Translations under genes and position numbers: made by a program
Notes under the pieces: model-generated
The model's database searches: none
The model's input: only the letters and a program-made list of their open reading frames with translations
What the model was told of the DNA's origin: nothing
In this document: piece after piece, positions 5,944 through 12,109 of the stretch
How positions within the stretch are numbered: position 1 is the first letter of the stretch
Layout of the letters: each line of letters begins with the position of its first letter
Assembly: GCA_034717835.1 (NCBI GenBank)
Contig: JAYELZ010000185.1
Coordinates: forward strand, 1 to 12,109
Origin: G713 sp034717835
GTDB lineage: Bacteria; Chloroflexota; Anaerolineae; B4-G1; SLSP01
DNA length: 12,109 nt
Reading direction: 5' to 3'

Positions 5944-8900
5944 TTAAAGCGGTCTGAGCTTCAGTGCCTCGTGATATAAATCGATTAGATCCGCCCAGAC
6001 GCCGTCACGTGCGGCGGCGCGTAGCGCCTTGAATACCTGGTCGAACTTGTCTTGCTCCGATACAGTTTTAGGTTGCTCTTTCCATTCCGCGTTGTGCAAG
6101 GTGGCGGTAATAAACTGCTCAAAAACATCGGAATAAGCATGTTGCGGTCCCCGCGGTTGTTGCCACTCGCGGCGTTTTTCCTCAATCAAACCGTGAATCC
6201 ACATCCACTGAGTGGTTTCCAAATACTCGTTGAGCCACTCCCAGAGTTGTGCTAACCACTCGATCTCATTGAGTAGATAGGGACGCGAGGCGCGGGTGTG
6301 ACCTAACCGCCGTCCGTCCTCGTCATAAGCGATCGTGAAGCGTCGGGCGGTGGTATCCAGATATTCAAAGTCGAAGGTGGCGGGGTTCAGGTAGACTTGT
6401 GTGCCAGGGGCAAGTTTAGCAACAGGCTCTAACTCCTGCCACGGAGGTGGTGCGGTGTATGTCGCTGGCTTGGAAGGATCTTGAGTGCAGAAGTGCGCGT
6501 GCCACCGATCCCGCGTCTCACCGTCTCCCATGCGGTCAGCGACGCGCAGGGTGAGTTGTTGGTTGGTCTCTTCCTGCTGTAAGGTGATTTGCCTCCAGTG
6601 GGAAAAATGGGCATCTGAAGAGAGGTGTACAGGTCTAGTGCCATTCTCAGTGACTTTCTGTACCGTCCACTCTGTCCACTGGGCCGGTCTAGCTAACATA
6701 GCCCGCCCGGCTTCCAGTATGGCGCGCAGAGGCGTACGGCGTGGGGCGACGACCAAGCTTAGGTGGAGCGGCAAGCGATCCTGCACTTTGGAGAACTCGC
6801 GCTCGTATTTTTGCTGGATCGCGGTGACAATTTTCATGGCCTGGGTCGCGGGAAGCAGGGTCATAAAACGCTGCGGTGCAGCCAGCAACGGAATCTGAGG
6901 ACAATACTCCTGGTCCGCGCCCAAAGCGTTCTTAAACACCACCGGGCACTCCACTGCTTGGGCCGGTTCATTGTAGCCGGAAGGTTCCCAGATTCTCCAG
7001 TTATCGTTCTCGGCCGCGTGCTGCTGTAACCAGGCCTGCACCGCTTCAAAAGGCGGCTGGTTCTGGTCTAGTTCCAACCGACGGCTTAAAGCTGCCAGAT
7101 TTTCGATGAGAAACAGTTCTCCCCCCTGCGGCTCCCACAGCACGCTCAAGGTTCCCCCACTCACTTGGAGCTCATAGACGTTATGCGCTTGCAATTTTTT
7201 TCGCAAATCCTTCCTATTGCGCGGAGTAATTACCAGCCGGGGAGACGCGGCTAATTGATTAGGTATCAGCTCCGCCTGCACTTCTTGCCAGAACTTTTGG
7301 GTCGTCTCCCAACTGCGCTGTACGCGCGCAAAGGAGGCTGGCTTCTGCATAGAGGGGATCAGTGTACCGTCTAACCACCGTTCAAGCTGAAACTGTCCCA
7401 CGAGTAAAGCCAAGCGACCGTTTTGGTCGGCTACTTCGTCGGTCCAGATGGTGTACTCCTCTTTGGGCTGCAGCCACTGCGCATCTTTGTGCTGTAGCCA
7501 CTTCTCAACTCGCCGCCTGCGCCGGTGCAGGCAGACACAGCAAATGTGGCGCTCCCGCGCGTACTCAGTCTTAACCCAGTGGGGGAAGTTCATACCCTTA
7601 GGCCGATAGCCCACCGGGCGCACGCCACAGACGGTGCAGAGCTCCCGTTGCTCGGCCTGCTTGGCGGCCCACCAGGCCGCCATCCGTGTTGGCTCGGCGG
7701 TGAAGGCTAGAGCTTGGTCCTGCTTTTGGAGGTACTCTCCCAATTGCAGGGCCTTACCTCTCACGCTAGCGCCCTCTTGTATCACAGGTACCAGTTCGCC
7801 AGCGAAGGAAGGCAGCGACTGCTGCTGCTTGGTCTTTTCGCGTGCCGCGTCGCGGAACGTCTGGGCAATCAAATCCTCAAGCGTTACCCCGCTCTCATTC
7901 GCCAGCGCCAGCGTCGAGCTGGAGTCATCTTCCCAGCCCGGTACAATGAAGACGACCCCATTCTCATCGCGGTAAACTTCGTTGCCCAGAGGACAGGTCT
8001 CTTCCAAAAGCGTTTGCACCGCATTCAGGGCCATCTCCAGACTATCCTGACGGCCCAACAGGTCGGTCACGTGGTGGGCCTGGCTCAGGTACCCCAGGCC
8101 ATCAAAGCGTACGGAGAGAAACCGCCAGCGCATCTGCTCCACTGCCGGGATAGCACCATCAAGTACCGCGCGCGCCACACCACTCTTGAAAAGCGCGGCA
8201 ATCGCGGAGGCATAGTCCCAAAGGTCGATCTCATTGATGGGCCACTGGGTATCACCCAGCCCGAGACGGAGAATTTTCTTGGCTTTATCAACGAAGTCGC
8301 CGCGCCGTCCAGACGGGTCAGCGCAGGCCTCAAGCGCGCCAGCGAGCAGCTCAAAACGTTTAGCTTGCAGTTCCCACGGCTTGAGTTTACCCCGATCGTA
8401 GCCGAAGGCGGTAGCAAAATAATCAGGCGGCCAAGGTTGTTTTTCTATATCCACTTCTTCTTCCGGTGCCCAGAATTTCTCTCCACCTGAGATCTCACCA
8501 TGAGCTAGCATTAACAACGTGGGTAAAGCCATGGTACGGCCATTCTCTAACCAGCGGGGCAGAACCGCTTCCCGTTTATAGTCAGGATCCTCTTGGTTTT
8601 CCACTAGCCCTGGTTTGTCCTCCGAATCAGTTTCCTGCTGGGGTAGCGAAGGTTTATAATGAAATTCGTCCCAGAAAAGAGTCAAAAGATGGGCTAATGA
8701 CCATTGTTCGTCCGCTACTGCTACCGGCCATTGCTGAAAAGCACCTTCAAATTGATCTTGTGCCGCTTTTTCCGCTTGGGCCAGTAGTTGCTCCTTGGCT
8801 TCAATTCCCTCCAAAGCCGCTGATAACTGCCCTAATTTGCGCCCCAGCTGCGGTTTCTGATCGGCGGGGGCTTGGCCTATGTTGCTGGCCAGTTGAGCGC

Positions 8901-9417
8901 GCCTAACGCGGAGCTCCTGCTGCTCCTGATGAATGGCTTCACGTTTATCAACCTGAGGTAAGTATAATGAGCCTCTACCCCGTAACCAAACTAACAATTG
9001 CCAAACACTAAGCAGCGTTTTATTCAATCTAGGATATTCGTTGCGTTGTTTGCCGCCCCACTCAGCAGCACTTAGAAGTTCAAGCGTTTGACGCTCCTCC
9101 TCAGACCAGACATCAAAGTTTCTCAATTCTTCCCATAGCTCTTCTTTGCGAGTTAGCTCTGCAGTTGATTCGAAGATTAATCTCCGGATAGCTGGTTGGA
9201 ATAGAGTCGCCTCTGGAGAAGCAAAACGCTTGAAATGATAGGGCACAATCTCTTGATGCTCGTCTCGGATGGCTTCAGAGGCATTTTTTTGCTCTTCTTC
9301 TCTGGTCTGATCCCTGAGGAAATTTGGATCTAACTTTCCTAGATTATGCAGTAGCCCGGCGATTTCAGCCAGGAGGATTTGATCTTTGCTCTGTTTCACA
9401 AGATTCAGTTCACTCAT
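5944..9417 (-). CDS. csx11: Csx11-like Cas10 (type III-C), palm active site lost
   Basis: This is the large subunit of the effector complex. The 1157 residues are organised as follows. An N-terminal HD-like region has HNLGK at 24-28, where HD is usual, and AE at 118-119. A charged helical stretch lies at about 155-225. The first palm-like domain (about 430-495) ends in YRDENGVVFIVPG (482-494). A zinc finger follows with C594, C597, C626 and C629. The second palm starts near DQNGRLALLVGQF (664-676), but its GGDD site reads APQR (847-850) before the usual FMTLLPATQAM helix and the LSLVVAP strand (886-892). A C-terminal helical domain completes the protein. Loss of GGDD is the hallmark of Csx11/III-C, so cyclic oligoadenylate synthesis is not expected. 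The ATG at 9417 overlaps the upstream gene by 8 bp and has GGAG upstream. Naming as Csx11 rests on layout and motif memory, not a search. Confidence 0.88.
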   Translation of the reverse strand: MSELNLVKQSKDQILLAEIAGLLHNLGKLDPNFLRDQTREEEQKNASEAIRDEHQEIVPYHFKRFASPEATLFQPAIRRLIFESTAELTRKEELWEELRNFDVWSEEERQTLELLSAAEWGGKQRNEYPRLNKTLLSVWQLLVWLRGRGSLYLPQVDKREAIHQEQQELRVRRAQLASNIGQAPADQKPQLGRKLGQLSAALEGIEAKEQLLAQAEKAAQDQFEGAFQQWPVAVADEQWSLAHLLTLFWDEFHYKPSLPQQETDSEDKPGLVENQEDPDYKREAVLPRWLENGRTMALPTLLMLAHGEISGGEKFWAPEEEVDIEKQPWPPDYFATAFGYDRGKLKPWELQAKRFELLAGALEACADPSGRRGDFVDKAKKILRLGLGDTQWPINEIDLWDYASAIAALFKSGVARAVLDGAIPAVEQMRWRFLSVRFDGLGYLSQAHHVTDLLGRQDSLEMALNAVQTLLEETCPLGNEVYRDENGVVFIVPGWEDDSSSTLALANESGVTLEDLIAQTFRDAAREKTKQQQSLPSFAGELVPVIQEGASVRGKALQLGEYLQKQDQALAFTAEPTRMAAWWAAKQAEQRELCTVCGVRPVGYRPKGMNFPHWVKTEYARERHICCVCLHRRRRRVEKWLQHKDAQWLQPKEEYTIWTDEVADQNGRLALLVGQFQLERWLDGTLIPSMQKPASFARVQRSWETTQKFWQEVQAELIPNQLAASPRLVITPRNRKDLRKKLQAHNVYELQVSGGTLSVLWEPQGGELFLIENLAALSRRLELDQNQPPFEAVQAWLQQHAAENDNWRIWEPSGYNEPAQAVECPVVFKNALGADQEYCPQIPLLAAPQRFMTLLPATQAMKIVTAIQQKYEREFSKVQDRLPLHLSLVVAPRRTPLRAILEAGRAMLARPAQWTEWTVQKVTENGTRPVHLSSDAHFSHWRQITLQQEETNQQLTLRVADRMGDGETRDRWHAHFCTQDPSKPATYTAPPPWQELEPVAKLAPGTQVYLNPATFDFEYLDTTARRFTIAYDEDGRRLGHTRASRPYLLNEIEWLAQLWEWLNEYLETTQWMWIHGLIEEKRREWQQPRGPQHAYSDVFEQFITATLHNAEWKEQPKTVSEQDKFDQVFKALRAAARDGVWADLIDLYHEALKLRPL

Positions 9418-10738
9418 CTGTATGCTCCTTCGCCACCAGGTCTGCAGTCAGAGATTCCATTTTTTCAACCATCTGTGTCAGACTAGCGAATGTGCGTTCC
9501 GCCCAGAGGTTTTCAGGCTCAGCTGACTCCACCTTGGATTCTAATTTTTCAGATTCCGAAGCCTTTTCAGCTAATTCTTCGCCTTCGCGTTCCCACCACT
9601 TGCGAGCTTTATTGTAGAGTTGACGATCAGTCCTCGTATATTCCTGTCCCAGAGATTGGATGTAGGCTTTGTATTGAGATTCTGGGCTCAGCTCCCTCGT
9701 ATCGGTTAGGAATTCATCTTTGAGTTGATTCTCGGCTTTCCAATAGCGCCGAAGTTTTCTTTGCTTTTCCCTTGTTTGGGGGAACTTGGGCTTCTCTGGT
9801 CGTTCTGACGGCAAACCCGAGACCCGGAGTAACAACTTACCAGGTCTCGCTAAGTTTTCCTCAACTACTCCAAAACCACTTGAAGTCTTAGCTCCAAAGC
9901 CATAAGTGCTGAGCATGGCTTGCAAAGATCCCCCTAGCATTTTGAAATCTTTGGCTATCTCAGAAGCAATTTCCTGCGCTGGTTTACCGATAAGATCAAA
10001 AGGGAGATACAATAGCTTAAATGTCCCCTTAGCCCCAATATCAACTACCTCAAAATATATGGGGAGTTTGCCCGCTTTTTTAACTCGGTCATGGGGATTT
10101 ATGACTTCAATGGTAACCTGGTCAAAAAAAGTGCTGTAGAATCTTAGGCGACCAGCTAAGAACCCCGTCTCAGTATACTCGGACAGCAGCTCATTATAGG
10201 TCTGGGCAGCTTCAGTTCCTCCTCGGTGATTCAGAAAAGTCTGGGATTTCCCCTTTTCTTTCTCGGTTCCAAAAAGGAGGGTTAGTCTAAGGTGCTTATT
10301 AGCAAAGGCCAATGAATTCATTTGGTCAGCATCTTGGGCTAATAAGCGTTGAGCTGTGGCTCGAAGGGTTCCCTTCCAACTAGTGGCCGGCATCATTGGT
10401 AAATGAAAAATCTTTTCCTTTCGTATGGGATTATCACAGATATGATAGGGTGTGTCATCTCTGGATAAGAAGGGGCGCGCTAATTTCATTTGAAATTGTA
10501 GAACTGCCGCGCCGACAGGTAGATTTTCTATGGCTCTCAAAGGGCTATCAACTAACAATTGAGCAGCCAACTTAGCTTGCGCTTGGATATAATCATTATA
10601 TTGCCTCCTAAAATGCCTATTGTGCTGGCTCTTCGCAGAGGCATCGCCCAAATCATTGGCGGAAAGTTGAATCCGAGCATATAGGTCCTGCACATCATGC
10701 TCTATTTCCTCTCTTGCGGCATAAAAATCATAGCTCAT
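9410..10738 (-). CDS. cmr6: Type III RAMP protein, Cmr6-like, with long C-terminal extension
   Basis: This is a backbone-capping RAMP subunit. The 442-residue protein carries the RAMP block PMMPATSWKGTLRATAQRLL (114-133) and the late glycine-rich loop YGFGAKTSSGFGVV (279-292). That loop resembles the G-GAKT-GYG loop of Cmr6, hence the assignment. After it come roughly 150 residues not expected in Cmr6: a proline- and lysine-rich linker (EKPKFPQTREKQRKLRR) and an acidic, Glu/Ser-rich, probably coiled tail (EEL, EKASESEKLESK). The longer open frame reaches 10867, but I choose the ATG at 10738. It has AGGAGG (10745-10750) six bases upstream and overlaps cmr1 by only 11 bp, whereas the longer form would overlap by 140 bp. 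Coding sequence here is AT-richer than in the downstream half of the operon. Confidence 0.8.
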   Translation of the reverse strand: MSYDFYAAREEIEHDVQDLYARIQLSANDLGDASAKSQHNRHFRRQYNDYIQAQAKLAAQLLVDSPLRAIENLPVGAAVLQFQMKLARPFLSRDDTPYHICDNPIRKEKIFHLPMMPATSWKGTLRATAQRLLAQDADQMNSLAFANKHLRLTLLFGTEKEKGKSQTFLNHRGGTEAAQTYNELLSEYTETGFLAGRLRFYSTFFDQVTIEVINPHDRVKKAGKLPIYFEVVDIGAKGTFKLLYLPFDLIGKPAQEIASEIAKDFKMLGGSLQAMLSTYGFGAKTSSGFGVVEENLARPGKLLLRVSGLPSERPEKPKFPQTREKQRKLRRYWKAENQLKDEFLTDTRELSPESQYKAYIQSLGQEYTRTDRQLYNKARKWWEREGEELAEKASESEKLESKVESAEPENLWAERTFASLTQMVEKMESLTADLVAKEHTDE

Positions 10739-11603
10739 CGAGAACCTCCTCCCCTGTTCGTATATTCGATGCCTCAATGCCCAATTCTTGCAACCTTTGA
10801 ATAGCTTGCTTTCGTAATTGTGGGGTTGGTACGTAACCCCACAAACGCCGCGCAGAGGGAGTGTCAAATGAAAAGACTTTTTTGCTTACCCCTACTTGTC
10901 CTCGCAGAGCAACTTCTAATTTTCCGTGATTAACAGGATCGCCATCTGCGGAAAGCCCCAAAAGAGCATTAATTTGCTTTCGCCATAAACATTGTCCAGA
11001 AACAAAGAAGAAACCTCGCAGGTCAGGCCATCCATGATTAGGTACTTTCCGGAATCGGTCATGGTTCAGCCATGATCTTACCCTACTTGCGGCTAGCTTC
11101 ACTTCCCCTACGCGGTTAGTGATCTCAAAAAGGCCATAATCACCGCCTACTCGCTTGTTGCCTTGAGGTTTGAGTGTGGTTCTACCTCCAATAGCACCAT
11201 ATTTACTGGCGATGTTAATAGCTTGCATAAGTAACCACCTTTCCTCTTCTTCCAAGGGGCGTAATTCTAGAAAGTGCCAGGTCATTGAAGTCTTTGCGGG
11301 GAACCCATATTCGGCATCTGGTTTTTCAGTAAATAAATTATCATCCTCATCTAGGATTCTAAGCTTAAATTTGCGCTGCCAACTAGTACAGCCAAAGAGC
11401 TGACAGGCAGCACAACGTTTACCCTCTTTATCCGGACAGCTTCGGTCCCCAGTCGGGTCACAAGCACTTCCCCCGAGTCCCCGCACAATAACTTCGTACC
11501 ACCAGCGGATACTGCCGATGAGTCCGGTTTCGTGCAAACGGGTACTCTTGCCGTCCACTCCCCCAGTCCAGAGTGGGGTTTGCATTCGTAAGGTAATTTT
11601 CAT
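10728..11603 (-). CDS. cmr1: Type III RAMP protein Cmr1
   Basis: Cmr1 is the RAMP subunit at the 3' end of the crRNA in Cmr complexes. The 291 residues start with the signature MKITLRMQTPLWTGGVDGKS. GLIGSIRWWYEVIVRGLGG (27-45) follows, then a cysteine-rich loop (C48, C56, C64, C67, C72) with CAACQLFGCTSW; all are classic Cmr1 features. An ATG six codons upstream (11621) is also in frame. I choose the one at 11603 because AAGGAG (11610-11615) sits six bases from it, and because the protein then begins exactly at the conserved first strand. It is the first gene of the operon and overlaps the next by 11 bp. Confidence 0.93.
   Translation of the reverse strand: MKITLRMQTPLWTGGVDGKSTRLHETGLIGSIRWWYEVIVRGLGGSACDPTGDRSCPDKEGKRCAACQLFGCTSWQRKFKLRILDEDDNLFTEKPDAEYGFPAKTSMTWHFLELRPLEEEERWLLMQAINIASKYGAIGGRTTLKPQGNKRVGGDYGLFEITNRVGEVKLAASRVRSWLNHDRFRKVPNHGWPDLRGFFFVSGQCLWRKQINALLGLSADGDPVNHGKLEVALRGQVGVSKKVFSFDTPSARRLWGYVPTPQLRKQAIQRLQELGIEASNIRTGEEVLDEL
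10745..10750 (-). promoter_or_regulatory. Ribosome-binding site that sets the Cmr6-like start
   Basis: AGGAGG lies six bases upstream of the ATG at 10738, inside the cmr1 coding end. It supports the 442-residue form over the 485-residue open frame. Confidence 0.85.
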
Positions 11604-11609
11604 GCGCCT

Positions 11610-11615
11610 CTCCTT
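11610..11615 (-). promoter_or_regulatory. Ribosome-binding site that sets the Cmr1 start
   Basis: AAGGAG lies six bases upstream of the ATG at 11603 and downstream of the alternative ATG at 11621, which has no comparable site. This supports the shorter, 291-residue Cmr1. Confidence 0.8.
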
Positions 11616-11696
11616 ATACAATGGATACCCTCTTCAAATCCGTCTTTGGCCCCGCAACCAGTCAGGTACCATCCAGCAATGACAGACACTATCACC

Positions 11697-11725
11697 ATTA
11701 TATGTACCCTTTGGATAACTGTCAA
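11697..11725 (-). promoter_or_regulatory. Consensus sigma-70 promoter of the CRISPR-Cas operon
   Basis: Reading leftward, TTGACA (11725-11720) is followed by exactly 17 bp and then TATAAT (11702-11697). Both hexamers match the bacterial housekeeping consensus perfectly with optimal spacing. Transcription should begin at about 11690, giving a leader of roughly 87 bases before the Cmr1 start. No other promoter of this quality was seen within the operon. The repeat copies at 11740-11771 end 15 bp upstream of the -35 box, in a position where an activator or UP-type element could act. Confidence 0.88.
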
Positions 11726-11739
11726 AACATCTGTTTAGT

Positions 11740-11771
11740 CTGGTAGTCACTTGGTCTGGTAGTCCATTTGT
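11740..11771. repeat. Two copies of the 16-bp repeat upstream of the operon promoter
   Basis: CTGGTAGTCACTTGGT (11740-11755) differs by one base from the left-flank unit. It is followed directly by a diverged copy, CTGGTAGTCCATTTGT (11756-11771). The preceding TTTAGTC (11734-11740) also resembles the CTTAGTC of the left array. Orientation is the same as at 103-188, so the operon lies between direct repeats. Confidence 0.88.
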
Positions 11772-12109
11772 GGCGGGGCTTCTTTACTCGCGGGGCGGGG
11801 CACGGTGAGTGAGCGCTGAGCCATGCCGGACGAGCAAGATTTCTCGACTGTGTGTCACGCAACGGCACTCCGCGCGGAATGACCAGGGGATGGGAGGAAA
11901 TGATGTTGTAAAGGGGCTACGCTTCGCCAAGAAGAAACGGAATTGGCTCCGTTCTCGCAGTGAGGACACCGGCCCCAGCCAGATCTGTGGTGCTTTAGTG
12001 GGGCGGCGCTGGCACGGAGAAGGAACAACTTCGTTAACCCCGTGGGCGCATTTAGGCGGCAGAGCCGCCCTCCGTAGTGTGGAGTGGCCCCCCAGTGCCC
12101 TCACGGGCT
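11772..12109. other. GC-rich, non-coding right flank with several hairpins
   Basis: No convincing gene was found. Inverted repeats include AACGGA-6 nt-TCCGTT (11936-11953), GCCCCA-21 nt-TGGGGC (11972-12004) and GGCGGC-AGA-GCCGCC (12055-12069). None is followed by a T-run, so they are not obvious intrinsic terminators. Both strands carry frames open for about 100 codons, including one on the plus strand from 11809 that runs off the window. Their arginine- and serine-rich peptides look like chance products of high GC. A structured RNA or the edge of another element is possible, but the window stops too soon to tell. Confidence 0.4.

Noticed and set aside
7714..8490. 258-codon open frame on the plus strand
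   Set aside because: It lies wholly antisense to a well-supported part of csx11 and its peptide shows no family features, so it is a shadow of GC-rich coding sequence.
10739..10867. N-terminal extension of the Cmr6-like protein to the ATG at 10867
   Set aside because: It would overlap cmr1 by 140 bp, the extra residues show no RAMP features, and the strong AGGAGG points to the ATG at 10738.
11634..11672. 12-codon leader peptide in the cmr1 5' leader
   Set aside because: It has no adequate ribosome-binding site and no attenuator-like hairpin or T-run after it.
11784..12104. 106-codon minus-strand open frame upstream of the operon
   Set aside because: It has no ribosome-binding site, an arginine- and serine-rich low-quality peptide, and a competing open frame on the other strand.

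Overview
The window holds one compact, almost gap-free operon on the minus strand (about 11603 down to 217). It is a complete type III CRISPR-Cas locus with an effector module and an adaptation module that includes a reverse transcriptase. In transcription order it encodes a Cmr1-family RAMP (repeat-associated mysterious protein), a long Cmr6-like RAMP, a very large Cas10 of the Csx11 kind, Cmr4, the small subunit Cmr5, a Cmr3/Cas5-like RAMP, an unrecognised protein with two membrane segments, a free-standing group-II-intron-like reverse transcriptase, Cas1 and Cas2. Genes overlap by 8-17 bp or sit 3-29 bp apart, apart from an 83-bp gap before Cmr4. Almost every start has a strong AGGAGG-type ribosome site. 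A textbook sigma-70 promoter (TTGACA, 17 bp, TATAAT) lies upstream of the first gene.

The Cas10 suggests subtype III-C (Csx11-like). Where active Cas10 cyclases have GGDD, this protein reads APQR (about residues 847-850), and the N-terminal HD motif reads HN (residues 24-25). Cmr4 keeps the aspartate expected for target-RNA cleavage (D29). My inference is a crRNA-guided RNA-cutting complex that makes no cyclic oligoadenylate and may lack Cas10 DNase activity. It is paired with an RT-Cas1-Cas2 module able, in principle, to take spacers from RNA. A two-pass membrane protein between the two modules is the least explained part and the best candidate for an undescribed component: without cyclic oligoadenylate, it would have to be coupled to the system some other way.

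The flanks are non-coding. On the left (1-216) there are five tandem copies of a 16-bp unit (CGGGTAGTCACTTGGT), and no gene. On the right, two copies of the same unit in the same orientation (11740-11771) sit just upstream of the promoter, so the whole operon lies between direct repeats. The rest of the right flank (11772-12109) is GC-rich with several short hairpins and no convincing gene. No CRISPR array and no Cas6 gene is present, so both must lie elsewhere. Base composition changes inside the Cas10 gene near 8930: mostly 55-65% GC to the left and about 40-50% to the right, which hints at a mosaic origin.

The organism is a bacterium: it has sigma-70 and Shine-Dalgarno signals and an RT-bearing type III locus. 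Chloroflexota or a similar lineage is plausible from the style of the RT, Cas1 and RAMP proteins, but I cannot establish this from the window alone.
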